Below, piece by piece: positions 8,834 through 18,833 of a stretch of DNA of 64,000 nucleotides (position 1 is its first letter; every line of letters starts with the position of its first letter). The notes under the pieces are model-generated. The model was not told the origin of the DNA, ran no database searches, and saw only the letters and a list, made by a program, of their open reading frames with translations. The position numbers and the translations under genes were made by a program. The DNA is from CATOSK01 sp963665735 (GTDB taxonomy: Bacteria > Chloroflexota > Dehalococcoidia > Lucifugimonadales > UBA3495), in the NCBI GenBank assembly GCA_963665735.1, contig OY762444.1, forward strand, positions 2,914,001-2,978,000, read 5' to 3'.

Positions 8834-9193
8834 ATGGGCATCTTCAGCGTTGAAATCGCGGTTGGCCGTCCCGGCGGCGGCCAACTAACCCCGGTGGAGG
8901 CGATGGTTGACACCGGGGCAACCCACTCGGTTATACCGGCGTCGCTTTTGGCGCGCCTCAACGTAGAACCGTTGGAACTTCGGGAGTATGCCTTGGCCGA
9001 CGGCAGAATCGTAGAATACGGTTACGGCATGATGAACGTCGGCATTGAAGGGCGGCAATTGCCTTGCCCGGTGATTTTCGGTCCCGACGAAGAGTATCTG
9101 CTGGGTTCGACTACCTTGGAAATCTTCAACCTGATGATAGACCCGGCGGAAGAACGACTGGTCAACAAACCATTGCGCGCCAGACCGATTTAG
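8834..9193 (+). CDS. Retropepsin-like aspartic protease family protein
   Basis: 119 aa, starting 6 bp after the DUF1501 stop, so probably co-transcribed. The catalytic motif of retroviral-type aspartic proteases is clear: EAMVDTGATHSVIPASLLARL at residues about 20-40 (DTGA), followed by the hydrophobic flap/strand region and YLLGSTTLEIFNLMID. Such single-domain proteins would act as dimers. There is no signal peptide, so it is presumably cytoplasmic. Its substrate is unknown. A second retropepsin-like gene lies at 26585-27103. Confidence 0.8.
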   Translation: MGIFSVEIAVGRPGGGQLTPVEAMVDTGATHSVIPASLLARLNVEPLELREYALADGRIVEYGYGMMNVGIEGRQLPCPVIFGPDEEYLLGSTTLEIFNLMIDPAEERLVNKPLRARPI

Positions 9194-9214
9194 CAACCAA
9201 CTTGGGAGAACGCA

Positions 9215-10285
9215 ATGCTTACACAGATGGCAGCCGGCAGAACCTACGATTACAGCCACTCGGTTGGTCGGGGCGCCCAGTCCGGCATGGGATTCAGCCA
9301 ACCCGTCTCCATAGCCCTGGGGCAGGACGACACGGTTTTCGTGGTCAACCGGGGCAGCGAGAGCATCAGTAACGTGGCCTGGAACCGCACCGGCATCGGC
9401 GCGCGGGTCAGCCGCCTCTCCATCGGCCCCAACCCCGGGGATGAAGAGTTCCTCGGCGAGTTCAGCAAGTACGGCAGCAACGCCGGCGAATTTATCTGGG
9501 GTTCCGGCGTCGCCCTGGACAGCCAGGGCAATGTTTACGTCTCCGACGAATGGCTGAACCAGGTATCCGTTTTTGACCCCGACGGCGCTTTCAAAACCCG
9601 GTGGAGCGCGCTGGAAAAGGACGACGGCCAGCCCCACGGCGTCGCCAACATTGCCTCCGACTCCGCCGACAACCTCTACCTGACCGACGGACGCAGTCAC
9701 GAAGTCCGCAAGTTCACCAGGGACGGCAAGTTCCTGGCGGCTTGGGGCGGTCACGGCTCCGAAAACGGGCAATTTGATTCCCCTTGGGGCATCACTGTTG
9801 ACCGGGAAGGTTGCGTTTACGTGGCCGACCACCGCAACGACCGGGTGCAGAAGTTCACCGCCGACGGTCAATGGCTGGCCCAAATCGGCGGGCCGGGCCA
9901 AGGCCGCGGCAGCCTGCACAACCCCACCGACGTAGCCGTTGACCCCCAAGGCGACGTTTACGTTTGCGACTGGGCCGACAACGGTTTCCACCCCGGCCAG
10001 GTGCATATTTTCGACAAGGACGGCAAGTTCATTATCACTCTCAGCGGCGACGCCCAGCAGCTTTCCAAGTGGGCGCAGATGACCGTTGACTCCAACGCCG
10101 ACTACATCAAGCGGCGGCGGGAAGTTGACCTGCGCAACATGGAATCGGAGTGGAAGTTCGCCGTCCCCACCGGCCTGGCCTACGACGCCGAAAAGGGCCG
10201 TCTCCTGGTGGTGGACAACCAGCGCAGCCGCCTCCAGATTTACAACAAGTTGCAGTCCTACCTGGTTCCACAGATGAACCTCTAA
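9215..10285 (+). CDS. NHL-repeat beta-propeller protein
   Basis: 356 aa from ATG 9215 after TTGGGAGAACGCA. It is built of repeated blades: GSGVALDSQGNVYVSDEWLN, FDSPWGITVDREGCVYVADH and NPTDVAVDPQGDVYVCDWAD, each followed by V-x-F/K-F-x-x-D-G, the NHL pattern. The number of repeats suits a six-bladed propeller. NHL propellers bind proteins, RNA or ligands, or carry lyase activity, but no catalytic motif stands out. No signal peptide is seen. It closes the DUF1800-DUF1501-retropepsin cluster in the same direction, 21 bp downstream, and is likely in the same transcript. Confidence 0.88.
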   Translation: MLTQMAAGRTYDYSHSVGRGAQSGMGFSQPVSIALGQDDTVFVVNRGSESISNVAWNRTGIGARVSRLSIGPNPGDEEFLGEFSKYGSNAGEFIWGSGVALDSQGNVYVSDEWLNQVSVFDPDGAFKTRWSALEKDDGQPHGVANIASDSADNLYLTDGRSHEVRKFTRDGKFLAAWGGHGSENGQFDSPWGITVDREGCVYVADHRNDRVQKFTADGQWLAQIGGPGQGRGSLHNPTDVAVDPQGDVYVCDWADNGFHPGQVHIFDKDGKFIITLSGDAQQLSKWAQMTVDSNADYIKRRREVDLRNMESEWKFAVPTGLAYDAEKGRLLVVDNQRSRLQIYNKLQSYLVPQMNL

Positions 10286-10310
10286 CCTGTCGGTACGGCT
10301 CCGCCCATCC

Positions 10311-10338
10311 GCAGGGGCGCACCACGGTGCGCCCCTGC
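10311..10338. repeat. Palindromic GGGGCGCAC repeat, copy 1
   Basis: GCAGGGGCGCACCACGGTGC followed by GCCCCTGC is a near-perfect hairpin with no T-tract. Two more copies with almost the same sequence occur at 43556-43583 and 48633-48660. It lies between the NHL gene and the next small gene. Confidence 0.7.
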
Positions 10339-10397
10339 CATTTCCCGGACACCCCTAAACCTATCGCTGGCCGTGACGCACTTCAAACGGAAAAGTT

Positions 10398-10721
10398 ATG
10401 GACTCTGCCGACGAGGAAAAATTCCTGGACCTTGCTCTGAATAACCCCGGCCTGCTGTGCGCCGACGCGCCCCTGGAAATCCTGGTGGCCTGCACCGACG
10501 ACGCCGAACCGACCCCCTTCCTGGAAGAGTTCTTCGGAGCCGGATACAGCGCCTGGGCCTACGAAAAATACGGTTTCCGTTTCCCCCAGGAACGCATCAA
10601 CAACGCCATCATCGTCCTGTGGAACCGGGCTTGCCGCCTGCACACCAACCGACTCATGGGAGTCTCCGACCCTGATCTGGAAAAACCCTTCTTCTCTGAC
10701 GAGGGTTTGTACGACGCCTGA
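10398..10721 (+). CDS. Hypothetical protein, 107 aa
   Basis: ATG at 10398, MDSADEEKFLDLALNNPGLL. The product is acidic and soluble, with no signal peptide or membrane segment. Features seen include PLEILVACTDDAEPTPFLEE, FFGAGYSAWAYEKYGFRFP and NAIIVLWNRACRLHTNRLMG. I do not recognise the family. It stands alone between the NHL gene and a BrnA-like gene, in the same direction as both. Codon use resembles its neighbours. Confidence 0.6.
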   Translation: MDSADEEKFLDLALNNPGLLCADAPLEILVACTDDAEPTPFLEEFFGAGYSAWAYEKYGFRFPQERINNAIIVLWNRACRLHTNRLMGVSDPDLEKPFFSDEGLYDA

Positions 10722-10764
10722 GAGCCTGGTTGTCCCTCAGATTCCTAATTCGTAGAATGACGTT

Positions 10765-11226
10765 GTGGCTTTTGTGAACAACGACGTTGACCTGGATAAA
10801 TTGCCCTTTGCAGAGTACGCCAGGATTATGGCGGAGGAAGGGGCAAAGGAGCATGGCATTCCCGAACACTGCAGGCTGTCCTTCGAGCAGCTTGCCGCCA
10901 GCGAAATGACCTACTTCGAGATTGAAGAACAATACGGGGAAGAGACTGCTATCAACGTCGGCATTGAAAGGGACCCGGATACTTTCGAGCTTGACGAGGA
11001 ATGGTTCAAACGCGCCCGCCCCCTCAAAGAAATTGACCCGGAATTTGCGGCGGAGTTGGAGCGCAACGGCTGGCGGATGAAACGCGCCAAGTGGGAAGTT
11101 ACCCTTCAATTAGATTTTGATGTGGTAAACCACTTCAAGGCCGCCGGCCCGGATTGGCATTCCCGCATCAACGCCATCCTTCGGGAAGCCGCCTTCGGCC
11201 CGCAAGATACCCCGGACAAAAGTTAG
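10765..11226 (+). CDS. BrnA-like antitoxin/DNA-binding protein, 153 aa
   Basis: GTG start at 10765. The N-terminal 100 residues are acidic and unrecognised (ARIMAEEGAKEHGIPEHCRL). The C-terminus (WEVTLQLDFDVVNHFKAAGP then DWHSRINAILREAAF) matches the ribbon-helix-helix pattern of BrnA-type antitoxins (VTLRLD...F...G.GYQ.RINAVLR). No BrnT toxin is adjacent; the preceding 107-aa gene does not resemble BrnT. It may therefore be a solitary regulator, or an antitoxin of an unrecognised partner. Confidence 0.65.
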   Translation: MAFVNNDVDLDKLPFAEYARIMAEEGAKEHGIPEHCRLSFEQLAASEMTYFEIEEQYGEETAINVGIERDPDTFELDEEWFKRARPLKEIDPEFAAELERNGWRMKRAKWEVTLQLDFDVVNHFKAAGPDWHSRINAILREAAFGPQDTPDKS

Positions 11227-11296
11227 CCGAATAATCAACAAGAACGGCGGCAACTATCCGTTGGACGGTTGAGGGGACGCCGGGGCAGCTTATCAA

Positions 11297-14200
11297 TTAA
11301 CCCAGCAATTGCTCGGCTGCTTCCGCCGCTTGCCGCATTGCCCCCGGCACGTCCTCCAGCGTCACTTCCCGTTGGGGTTGCAGGTATAGAAAGACCACTT
11401 CCTTGACCGGCTTGCCGGTGGCCGCTCCGATGGCGTGGGCGTAGGCGCCCCCCTGAAGCCGGTAGCGCGCTACTGCCTCCCCCGCTTCGTCGGCGGTCAC
11501 GCTGTCTGTCTTGTAGTCCACCACCACCAGCCCGTCCGGTTCCTCAAACAGCAGGTCAATGAAACCGTGCAGGGCGCCTTGGCCGATGGGAGTAGCCACC
11601 GGAACCTCCCGCCAAAGCTGCCCCGAGGCCACGGCCCGACGTACTATATCGCTGTTAACGGCAGCCCGCGCCAGTCGGGCGATTTCATCCTCCCGGTCGG
11701 GTACGCCTTCCGCCGCAGCCTGGGCGCGCGCCCTCTCTTTCAACCCTTCGCGGGTATCCAGGTCAATGGACTGGAGCACCGCGTGGACAGCCCGGCCCAC
11801 CGACGTGCCGGCCCGGCCCCGCCGCCAGGGTTCGGGTGTTTCCTGCTCCGGCTTGTCTTCGGTTTCGTCCTGGCGTAAAGCGGTGGCAGCGGCCAGAGAC
11901 GCCCGGCCCCGGTCAGCCAACAAGCCATCCCGTTCCCGTTCCCATGCGTTCCAGGCGGCGACGGTATGTTCGGGGGCAATGGCCGGTTGACGGTCAACCC
12001 CATGCTCACCGGGCCCGGCGTCTGTCAACTGCGGAATCAGCGTCACCGGCTGCCAAAGGTGGGGAAAGTCCGCCAGGTAATCGGAAATGGCAGCGGCAGC
12101 GGATTTTGCGACCCTGGACGCGGAACGGCGACCGCTGATGACCAGGTGGTCACGGGCGCGGGTGGCGGCCACGTACATCAAGCGCACTTCTTCCGCCTCG
12201 GACATCAGCCTTTCTCTGGCGTCGAGTTCCTCGTAGCCGGGGGTGCTGAAACGATTGGATTGCGGCCCTATGCCCACTTCCACCGCACCGTTGGGCCGGT
12301 CAAAAAGGACGGAACCGCCGGAGCGGTTACGGGCAGAGTTTATGCCGGTTAAAATTACCACCGGAAACTCCAGCCCCTTGGCGCCGTGGGTGGTCATCAC
12401 CCGCACCGAATCCTCGTCCGATTCCGGCATTGGCGACTCGGCGACCCGCGCGCCTTCGGCTATCTGGTCTGCCACCCAATCCAGGAAAGAGCGCAGGGAA
12501 CCGCCCCCGGCGGCGGAAAACTGCCAAGCCCGTTCCACCATGAAACGATAGCGGCGCCATTGCTCCCGCATCCGGGGTTGGCCTGCCGCCGTTTCCATCA
12601 AGCCCCGTTCCCGCACAAATTGGTCAATCAGGGCGGCGGGAGATTTCCACAGGCGGGCCTGGTGATAGCGGCGCAGCGCGTCCAAGGACTCGGATACCGG
12701 CCCATTCGGATTGCCGGATGGTTCCGCCAGACAGTTGAAACGGCCACCTGCCCGGTGGTGGAGGAACAGCTCAACGTCGCTGCAACCGAAGGCCACCGAC
12801 CGCAGCGCTGCCACCGTCGCCACCTGGTCGGCCGGGTCATCAACGGCCTTGAGGCAGTTGAGCAAGTCGCGGATTTCCTGGGTCTCGAAGATGAGAGATG
12901 CGCTTTCCAAGCGATAGGGGATGTTGCGGGCCTCCATAGCCCGTTCCAGGTAGGGCAGTGCGGTGCGGGCCGGCATGAGGATGCAGATGTCGGAATAGGC
13001 GGCCGGCTTATAGGTCTCAACTCCCGTGGATTCGGTGGATTCCCGATCCAGAATTTGCCAACCGTCGGCCACGACTTGCCCCAGCAATGCGGAAATATCC
13101 TCGGCTTCCTGCCGCCGGATTTCCTCTATCCGCCCATCTACGGCCTCGTCCGCCAAAGCCCATACCCTCGGCCCCTGGGGGTTGTCCGTAACGGCTTTCC
13201 AACGTGGAGTCATGGCCTCGTAGTGGGCCTGGACGTACCCGGCGCTGTCATCGGCAGCCCCGTCGCTCATCCAGCGCTCAAAAAGGTGATTTACCCAAGT
13301 GGTGACGGGTTCCTGGGAACGGAAATTCTGCACCAAACTGACCGTCCGGCCCCCGGACTGAACCATGCGCTGCTGCAACCGGCGCATCTGCTCCACGTCG
13401 GCCCGACGGAAACGATAGATGGACTGCTTGGGGTCGCCGACGACAAACAGCTTGCCCCTTACCGGGTTGATGCTTTCCCAAGCGGTGGGGCGGGACTCCG
13501 CCGGCTGGCCGTCGGGTACGCCTTCCGCCAAGAACATGACGATTTCGGCCTGGATGGGATCGGTGTCCTGGGACTCGTCAACCAGCAGGTGGGAAAATCG
13601 GCGGATGAATCGGTCTCGCACTTCGGGGTTGTCCCGCAGCAAGTCCCTGGCCCAGACCAGCAGGTCGTGGAACTCGGCCCGGCCCTCGGCCCGACGCTGT
13701 TCCGCGTAATCCAGAGCAAATTTCCGCAGGTCTTTCAGGACGTGGGACAGGGCATGACGACGGGCAACCTCTATTTCATCCCGGACAATGCCGTTCAATT
13801 CTGCCAGCAGGTCTTTCAGGGCTTTGCAGGCGTTGATTCCGGTTTCCGGGTCATTGTCCCAGTCGGATTGACGGCCTACGTTGCGACTGAGGGGCAAGCC
13901 CCGGCCCAGCAGGCGGTAGGAAGGCACCGAGCCGGGTTCGGTCTCCGAGAGCCGGCGGAGCGCGCCCCGCTTTGCCTGGACGTGATTGACCAATCGGTCA
14001 TCGTCGCCCAGCCGGGCGAAGCCGCACAGCCTTTCCGCCGCCGGCCATTGGGCCAAGAGGGTTTGAGCGGCAACGCGGGCCGGCGGCGGGGCGGGGTCAA
14101 ACGCGGCGTCTTGCAGGTCGGCATAGTTAGCGTGGAAGGCCAGCGCCACCGTCTTGAGGTTATTCAGGGTAAGCCCCTGGGTGAAGGCCAGCGACAGGTG

Positions 14201-14713
14201 GGGGGCCAGTGGCGAATCCTCCGTAAAGGCGGCGTCCAGCCAAACGTTCAACGCTTCGTTGAACTTGATTCCAGCGGCGATTTCGTCGTTAGTCTCGAAA
14301 CCCGGCGGCAGACCGGCCTCCAACGGGCTTTCCCGCAGCAACATTCCGGCGAAGGAGTGCAAGGTGCGGATAGTGGCTTGGTCCAGGTCGGCGATGCCCT
14401 GCTGACAACGGGCTTGCCGGTCAACGTCCGTCGCTTCCTCAGCCGCCTCTTCCAGCTTTTCCCGGATGCGGTGGCGGAGTTCGGCGGCGGCGGCCTCGGT
14501 GAAGGTGATGGCGGCGATGCGGTCCAGGGTTGTCCGGCCCTCGGCCACCAGGTTGACCACCCGGGCCACCAGGCTGTACGTCTTGCCGGTGCCGGCGCTG
14601 GCCTCGACGAAAAGGGTTTCGTCCAACCGATTCTCGATGATGTCGCGGGCTTCCTGGTCGCTGGGTACAAATCGGCCCTCCGGGGCGACGCCCGTTGTCC
14701 ACTGCCGGGCCAT
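11297..14713 (-). CDS. addA: AddA/RecB-like helicase-nuclease (UvrD family with PD-(D/E)XK domain)
   Basis: About 1138 aa from ATG 14713, one base after the stop of the upstream nuclease gene and preceded by GGAGACGAG; an upstream ATG would overlap it. Walker A is ASAGTGKT (residues 38-45) and motif Ia is AAITFTEAAAAELRHRI. Motif II is LLVDESQDTDP (near 376), then GDPKQSIYRFRRAD, VMTTHGAKGLEFPVV (near 770) and RLMYVAATRARDHLVISG. The C-terminal nuclease domain shows GFIDLLFEEPDGLVVVDYKTDS (near 1050) with the D...D-x-K active site. With its partner it should resect double-strand DNA ends for recombinational repair and destroy foreign DNA ends. Confidence 0.92.
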   Translation of the reverse strand: MARQWTTGVAPEGRFVPSDQEARDIIENRLDETLFVEASAGTGKTYSLVARVVNLVAEGRTTLDRIAAITFTEAAAAELRHRIREKLEEAAEEATDVDRQARCQQGIADLDQATIRTLHSFAGMLLRESPLEAGLPPGFETNDEIAAGIKFNEALNVWLDAAFTEDSPLAPHLSLAFTQGLTLNNLKTVALAFHANYADLQDAAFDPAPPPARVAAQTLLAQWPAAERLCGFARLGDDDRLVNHVQAKRGALRRLSETEPGSVPSYRLLGRGLPLSRNVGRQSDWDNDPETGINACKALKDLLAELNGIVRDEIEVARRHALSHVLKDLRKFALDYAEQRRAEGRAEFHDLLVWARDLLRDNPEVRDRFIRRFSHLLVDESQDTDPIQAEIVMFLAEGVPDGQPAESRPTAWESINPVRGKLFVVGDPKQSIYRFRRADVEQMRRLQQRMVQSGGRTVSLVQNFRSQEPVTTWVNHLFERWMSDGAADDSAGYVQAHYEAMTPRWKAVTDNPQGPRVWALADEAVDGRIEEIRRQEAEDISALLGQVVADGWQILDRESTESTGVETYKPAAYSDICILMPARTALPYLERAMEARNIPYRLESASLIFETQEIRDLLNCLKAVDDPADQVATVAALRSVAFGCSDVELFLHHRAGGRFNCLAEPSGNPNGPVSESLDALRRYHQARLWKSPAALIDQFVRERGLMETAAGQPRMREQWRRYRFMVERAWQFSAAGGGSLRSFLDWVADQIAEGARVAESPMPESDEDSVRVMTTHGAKGLEFPVVILTGINSARNRSGGSVLFDRPNGAVEVGIGPQSNRFSTPGYEELDARERLMSEAEEVRLMYVAATRARDHLVISGRRSASRVAKSAAAAISDYLADFPHLWQPVTLIPQLTDAGPGEHGVDRQPAIAPEHTVAAWNAWERERDGLLADRGRASLAAATALRQDETEDKPEQETPEPWRRGRAGTSVGRAVHAVLQSIDLDTREGLKERARAQAAAEGVPDREDEIARLARAAVNSDIVRRAVASGQLWREVPVATPIGQGALHGFIDLLFEEPDGLVVVDYKTDSVTADEAGEAVARYRLQGGAYAHAIGAATGKPVKEVVFLYLQPQREVTLEDVPGAMRQAAEAAEQLLG

Positions 14714-14714
14714 G

Positions 14715-17700
14715 CTACTCGTCTCCATCGTCGGCCTCCGCCGTCGGGTCATCGGCCAATGCCCGGTAGGAAGTCAACAGCGGGTCATTCTTCTTGCGTT
14801 CCCAGATTTCCAGACGGCGGGCCGGGCAAAGGGAGTTGAAGTCGCAGAACCGGCAGTTGTCAGAGCTTCCCCGGTCCGGCCGGCCGGGGTTGGCGGGAAA
14901 TACCCCGCCGCGGATACCCGCAACGATGGTGGAAATCCCGTCACGGAACCGCATTGCCGTTTCCGCATCGTCCAAGTCGAAATAATCCCTGGGGTGAAAC
15001 CGGAATTCGCCGCGGGTGGTAGTGAACCAATAGGCGGCTCGAACCCGGCTGACGTCGGGGAAAATCTTCTGCACTGCCAGCGAATAGACTCCAAGTTGCA
15101 GCCGTTTGCCTTGGTCTATGGGGTCGTCCTCCAGCTTTTCATAGGGACGGTGGCCCCCGGTTTTGTAGTCAATGACCAAAGCGGAAGAACCGTCGGCGCT
15201 GATGTCCACCCGGTCTATCACGCCGCGGAAACGTACTTGGGTCGTTTCATCGGCCACCTCCGGCGTGTCGCCGCCCAATCCGAACCTGGCCTCCGGCGAC
15301 AACCGGGCCGTTCCGGTGTCGGCTCGGAGACGGTCATCCTCTTCCAAAAAGGTAGTCAAATCATCTCTCATGTCCTGCTTGGCCAAGTCCCACAGCAGCG
15401 GTTTGCCGGTAACGCCGCGGGACTCGGCCTCAGCAAAGGACTGCTCGGCGATTTGCATCAGCCGCCGCCGGTCATCTTCGCCCCAAGGCTGGCCGGGGGC
15501 GGGCATCGCCCTGGCCGCCTGGGTGTCAATTACGAACCGTTCCAAGACCTGGTGCATCAGGCTGCCCCGCTCCAAAGCGTTGATAGCGGCGGTTTCCTCC
15601 GGCGTTTCCTGGGCGCTCAGCCGCAGGACGTGGCCCAGGAAGTAGCGGTAAGGGCAGGTGGCCCAACTTTCCAGGCTGGTGGGCGACACCGGCCCGCTTT
15701 GCAGCGTCCCGCCGAATCCGGCGACGGCGGCCAATGCCGACAGGTTGCCGTCAAACTCGGTGAGCCGGGGATGGAATCGGCTGCGGCCCAGACGATTGGC
15801 CCGGGCCAATGTCCCTTCTTGCGCCAACGGGTGACTTTCCAGCCGGCCCTGTACACTGCGCCACCGCAGCAGGCGATTCAGACGATAATCGTGGCCGTCG
15901 GCCAAGGCCGGGTCGGGCAGGGACGCGACGGCTTGTTGGGCGGACAAGTCCCTGGACAGCCAGGGACGCGGCCCAATCTTTGCCAGCCCGCTGGTATGCA
16001 CCGGCGTCCCTTCCAACTCCGACGCCTGCTCCAAGAACCAGCGGGACGGATGGGCCTGACGCTGCGACGCCGCATCCGCCACCGGATAGGACAGGAACCG
16101 CCGGGGCGCCGACGCAGCCGCCGATAGGTATGCGTATCGTTCCTCGCCCATACGCCGCTGCCGGCGGGGCGGCCCGCCCACCTCTTGCCAAGCGGTTTCC
16201 GGCAGCAAGGGGTCCGGCCCGAAGGACGGCGGCACACCCCCTTCAATCATGCCCACCAGCCATACCACGTCGAAACTCATTCCGGCGGCGATGGAAAAGG
16301 GCGACACAAATACCCCTTGCCCGGTCGCCCCCAAGTGACCCGCCGCGCCCCGAATCAAGTCGGCCACCGTCTGCCGGAACTCTTCGGGTGTCGTCCTGTC
16401 GCGAATCCTGTCCGCGCTTTTCAGTTCCTGCAACGCCCGGACAATCCGCTCCTGCATGGTAAATTCGTCGTCGGGAATGTCCGGCGCCAGGTAATCGTTG
16501 AGGAGGCCGATGGCCCAATCGCAGTATGTTGACCAGGAACTGCCGGCCTTCGGCGGGGTCAAGTCTGCGGCTAATCGCTCCACGAAAGCCAGGACGCGGT
16601 GGGCGGTGTCCGCCTCCTCTTTCATGCGGTAGGCGCGGGCCTCGGTAATTTCCTCCACCATTACCTGTCGGTCAGCGTGCTCCACCAATTGACGGGCATG
16701 GCGGCCCAGTCGCTCGCGCCACTGTTCCAGGCCGGCGATGATTCCCACCCGTCGGGTCAGGGAATCCCACTGGCTGGGATTGAAACCGTACCCACCGCCC
16801 GGCGGACGCACCGGGCAGCCGGTAAGCCAAGTCATCAGCCCGGCCCGCGGGAAGTCGCCCCCGGCCAACTCCAATAGCCCGGTCAAGGTGCGCCCCGCGG
16901 CGGTGTCCGCCAGCGATTCCCGGCTTGGCCCGGCCAAGGGCAAGCCGGCCGTTTCCAATTCTTCCCGTATCAACGTACCGTAGGGACTCTCCATCCGGTA
17001 GAGAATGGCCATCCGGTGGAAGGGAGTACCCTTTTCGCTGGCCTCCCGCGCTATCTGCCGGATAACCCAACGCAGTTCCTCATGGGTGTTGGGGGCCACG
17101 TGGAGGTGGACTTCGCCGGCCAGCGGCGGAATATCGTCGTTAGTAACTGCCGATTCTGCTGGTCCCCCCAGAGCCGGAGCCAAATCATCGGCCAATTTCC
17201 GCGCCGGCTTGTCAGCATCGTCGTCGTTGGTCAAGCCCAGGATGACGTGGCACCGGCCCCGTTCCGCGAGGGCTTTCACCAGCGCGACTTCGGCGGGGGT
17301 AGGATTGTAGGGCAGATAAAAGGCAATCCGGCCCAAGTCAGCCAAAGCGGGGGCCGAATCCCGCCGCACCGCGTCCGCCGCTGCCGCGGCCAGGTCATCC
17401 ACGTCATACCATTCGCCGGCGGTTCTGCGCTGGAATTCCCGGTAAAGACCCGCCACTTCCCCGGAAACGCCGCCTCTGAATTCCAGGGCAGTCAGGGCCT
17501 CATCGTCCAGCCGGCGTAGTTCTTGGAAAGCGGCGCGGACGCTGGCCTGGGTGCTGCGGTGTTCCTTTACCGTGGCCAGCAACCCGGCGGTTTGCGCCAG
17601 GACTTGCCGCAGGTGGATGCTGGCCAGGATTGACGTTAGGGGACGGCGGCCAGCCAGCGCGGCGGCCCCCAGAAGCTCAGCCAGCGCGGGAAGCTCTATG

Positions 17701-17915
17701 AACTTGACGTTGGCAAATCCTTGCCGACTCAATTCCTGGCGCAAGCTGAGACTGGCGTAGCGGGAAGGGGCCACCACCGTAACCGGCGTCAGAGGGTCGT
17801 CGCCCTTGGCCGAGCTAACCAAGTTCCAAAGCATTTCCCGCAACGCCGGAGACTGTCGCCCGACAATCAACCCCGGCGAGTCCAAAAATCCCCCGCTATT
17901 GCCATAACCGTCCAT
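14715..17915 (-). CDS. addB: AddB-like nuclease subunit with Fe-S cysteines
   Basis: About 1066 aa from ATG 17915. The N-terminal part is a UvrD-like scaffold without a clear Walker A (LIVGRQSPALREMLWNLVSS), as in AddB proteins whose helicase is degenerate. The C-terminal nuclease domain has VRFRGVIDRVDISADG and ALVIDYKTGG. Four cysteines are placed as in AddB 4Fe-4S proteins: one in WATCPYRYFLGHV (near 750) and three in NCRFCDFNSLC (near 1020). AddA follows immediately, so the two form one operon. The protein is divergent; RecB-family PD-(D/E)XK nuclease is the safe family-level name. Confidence 0.88.
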   Translation of the reverse strand: MDGYGNSGGFLDSPGLIVGRQSPALREMLWNLVSSAKGDDPLTPVTVVAPSRYASLSLRQELSRQGFANVKFIELPALAELLGAAALAGRRPLTSILASIHLRQVLAQTAGLLATVKEHRSTQASVRAAFQELRRLDDEALTALEFRGGVSGEVAGLYREFQRRTAGEWYDVDDLAAAAADAVRRDSAPALADLGRIAFYLPYNPTPAEVALVKALAERGRCHVILGLTNDDDADKPARKLADDLAPALGGPAESAVTNDDIPPLAGEVHLHVAPNTHEELRWVIRQIAREASEKGTPFHRMAILYRMESPYGTLIREELETAGLPLAGPSRESLADTAAGRTLTGLLELAGGDFPRAGLMTWLTGCPVRPPGGGYGFNPSQWDSLTRRVGIIAGLEQWRERLGRHARQLVEHADRQVMVEEITEARAYRMKEEADTAHRVLAFVERLAADLTPPKAGSSWSTYCDWAIGLLNDYLAPDIPDDEFTMQERIVRALQELKSADRIRDRTTPEEFRQTVADLIRGAAGHLGATGQGVFVSPFSIAAGMSFDVVWLVGMIEGGVPPSFGPDPLLPETAWQEVGGPPRRQRRMGEERYAYLSAAASAPRRFLSYPVADAASQRQAHPSRWFLEQASELEGTPVHTSGLAKIGPRPWLSRDLSAQQAVASLPDPALADGHDYRLNRLLRWRSVQGRLESHPLAQEGTLARANRLGRSRFHPRLTEFDGNLSALAAVAGFGGTLQSGPVSPTSLESWATCPYRYFLGHVLRLSAQETPEETAAINALERGSLMHQVLERFVIDTQAARAMPAPGQPWGEDDRRRLMQIAEQSFAEAESRGVTGKPLLWDLAKQDMRDDLTTFLEEDDRLRADTGTARLSPEARFGLGGDTPEVADETTQVRFRGVIDRVDISADGSSALVIDYKTGGHRPYEKLEDDPIDQGKRLQLGVYSLAVQKIFPDVSRVRAAYWFTTTRGEFRFHPRDYFDLDDAETAMRFRDGISTIVAGIRGGVFPANPGRPDRGSSDNCRFCDFNSLCPARRLEIWERKKNDPLLTSYRALADDPTAEADDGDE

Positions 17916-17992
17916 GACTCTATGATACCCCGGCCCCGTCCACAATTCCCGTCCTTTGCAGAAACATTCCCTCGAGAGCGGAGGCTGAACGG

Positions 17993-18706
17993 TCAGCCTT
18001 CTTGCCGGCGTCGCAGTTCGGCTTCCAGTTCCCGCACCCTGGCCTCCGCCCGGTCAGCCCGTTCCTCCTCACGGTCGGCCCTTTCCCGCTCATCCCTGAA
18101 CCTGGGGATATGCCGCCCGGTGGCCGGGTCATACCAGCCCAGATTGCCGTCTTCCCAACGAAGATACAGGTTCAGGACTTCGCTGTAACCCTGGTAGGTG
18201 CGGTCGTCAATGCGTTCAATGAGGATGGGGTGGTACACCCCGTTAACCAGCCGGTCACCGGCCAGCGCCGCCCCGTGATGCCGACCGCCGGAGTGGTCGA
18301 ACCGCCAGTATTCGGGAATGCCCAAGGCGGCGTACCCTTCCCGTTTCACCGTGGTATCCCGGCGTCCGGTTCTGGCCGAACCGATTTCCAGCACGAAGTC
18401 CGGCGGCTTGCCCTGCTCTTGGATGACGTAGCCGTTGCGCGCGATGGCCGCATCCGGGTTGACGTTAAAAGCGATGAGCAAGTCCGGCGCGAAGATGCCC
18501 CGGCTGCTGGAAGTCGGCTCCCGGCTGATGTAGGCTTCGCTGGTGATGAGGGTGGTTTCCTCGCTGCCCAGATGCTCGGCTAAATAGTTGCCGTTGCCCA
18601 GGGCGTTAAAGTAGGTGTAGTTGTTCATGTCCTCCGGTGTTGGGGCATCCGGAAGTTGGATGAATCCGGCGGGTTGGGCTGCCGGCTTGGCGGGATTGGT
18701 GGTCAT
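17993..18706 (-). CDS. Uma2-family (DUF820) putative endonuclease with coiled-coil tail
   Basis: About 237 aa from ATG 18706; an in-frame ATG at 18787 would add 27 residues. The core motifs are FAPDLLIAFNV, PPDFVLEIGSARTGRRDTTV and KREGYAALGIPEYWRFDHSG. These match the PD-(D/E)XK-like Uma2 family common in cyanobacteria and Chloroflexota, whose biological role is unknown. After residue 190 comes a charged coiled coil (ERERADREEERADRAEARVR). It lies downstream of dgkA in the same direction and may share its transcript. Confidence 0.85.
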   Translation of the reverse strand: MTTNPAKPAAQPAGFIQLPDAPTPEDMNNYTYFNALGNGNYLAEHLGSEETTLITSEAYISREPTSSSRGIFAPDLLIAFNVNPDAAIARNGYVIQEQGKPPDFVLEIGSARTGRRDTTVKREGYAALGIPEYWRFDHSGGRHHGAALAGDRLVNGVYHPILIERIDDRTYQGYSEVLNLYLRWEDGNLGWYDPATGRHIPRFRDERERADREEERADRAEARVRELEAELRRRQEG

Positions 18707-18833
18707 ATCGGGCCTCGCGGCTCTCATTTGCGGGTAAGTTGCGGCGAAGGGACTTCCCTCCGGGTTTGTGGGGCCATTATAGAGCATTTGCCCCGGCCTC
18801 TGCCGTTTCGTTTCGGGCAGTTCCCAAGGGCGT

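Noticed and set aside
12386..16127. Long plus-strand frames opposite the AddA/AddB genes
   Set aside because: Antisense shadows; the minus-strand frames carry full helicase and nuclease motifs.
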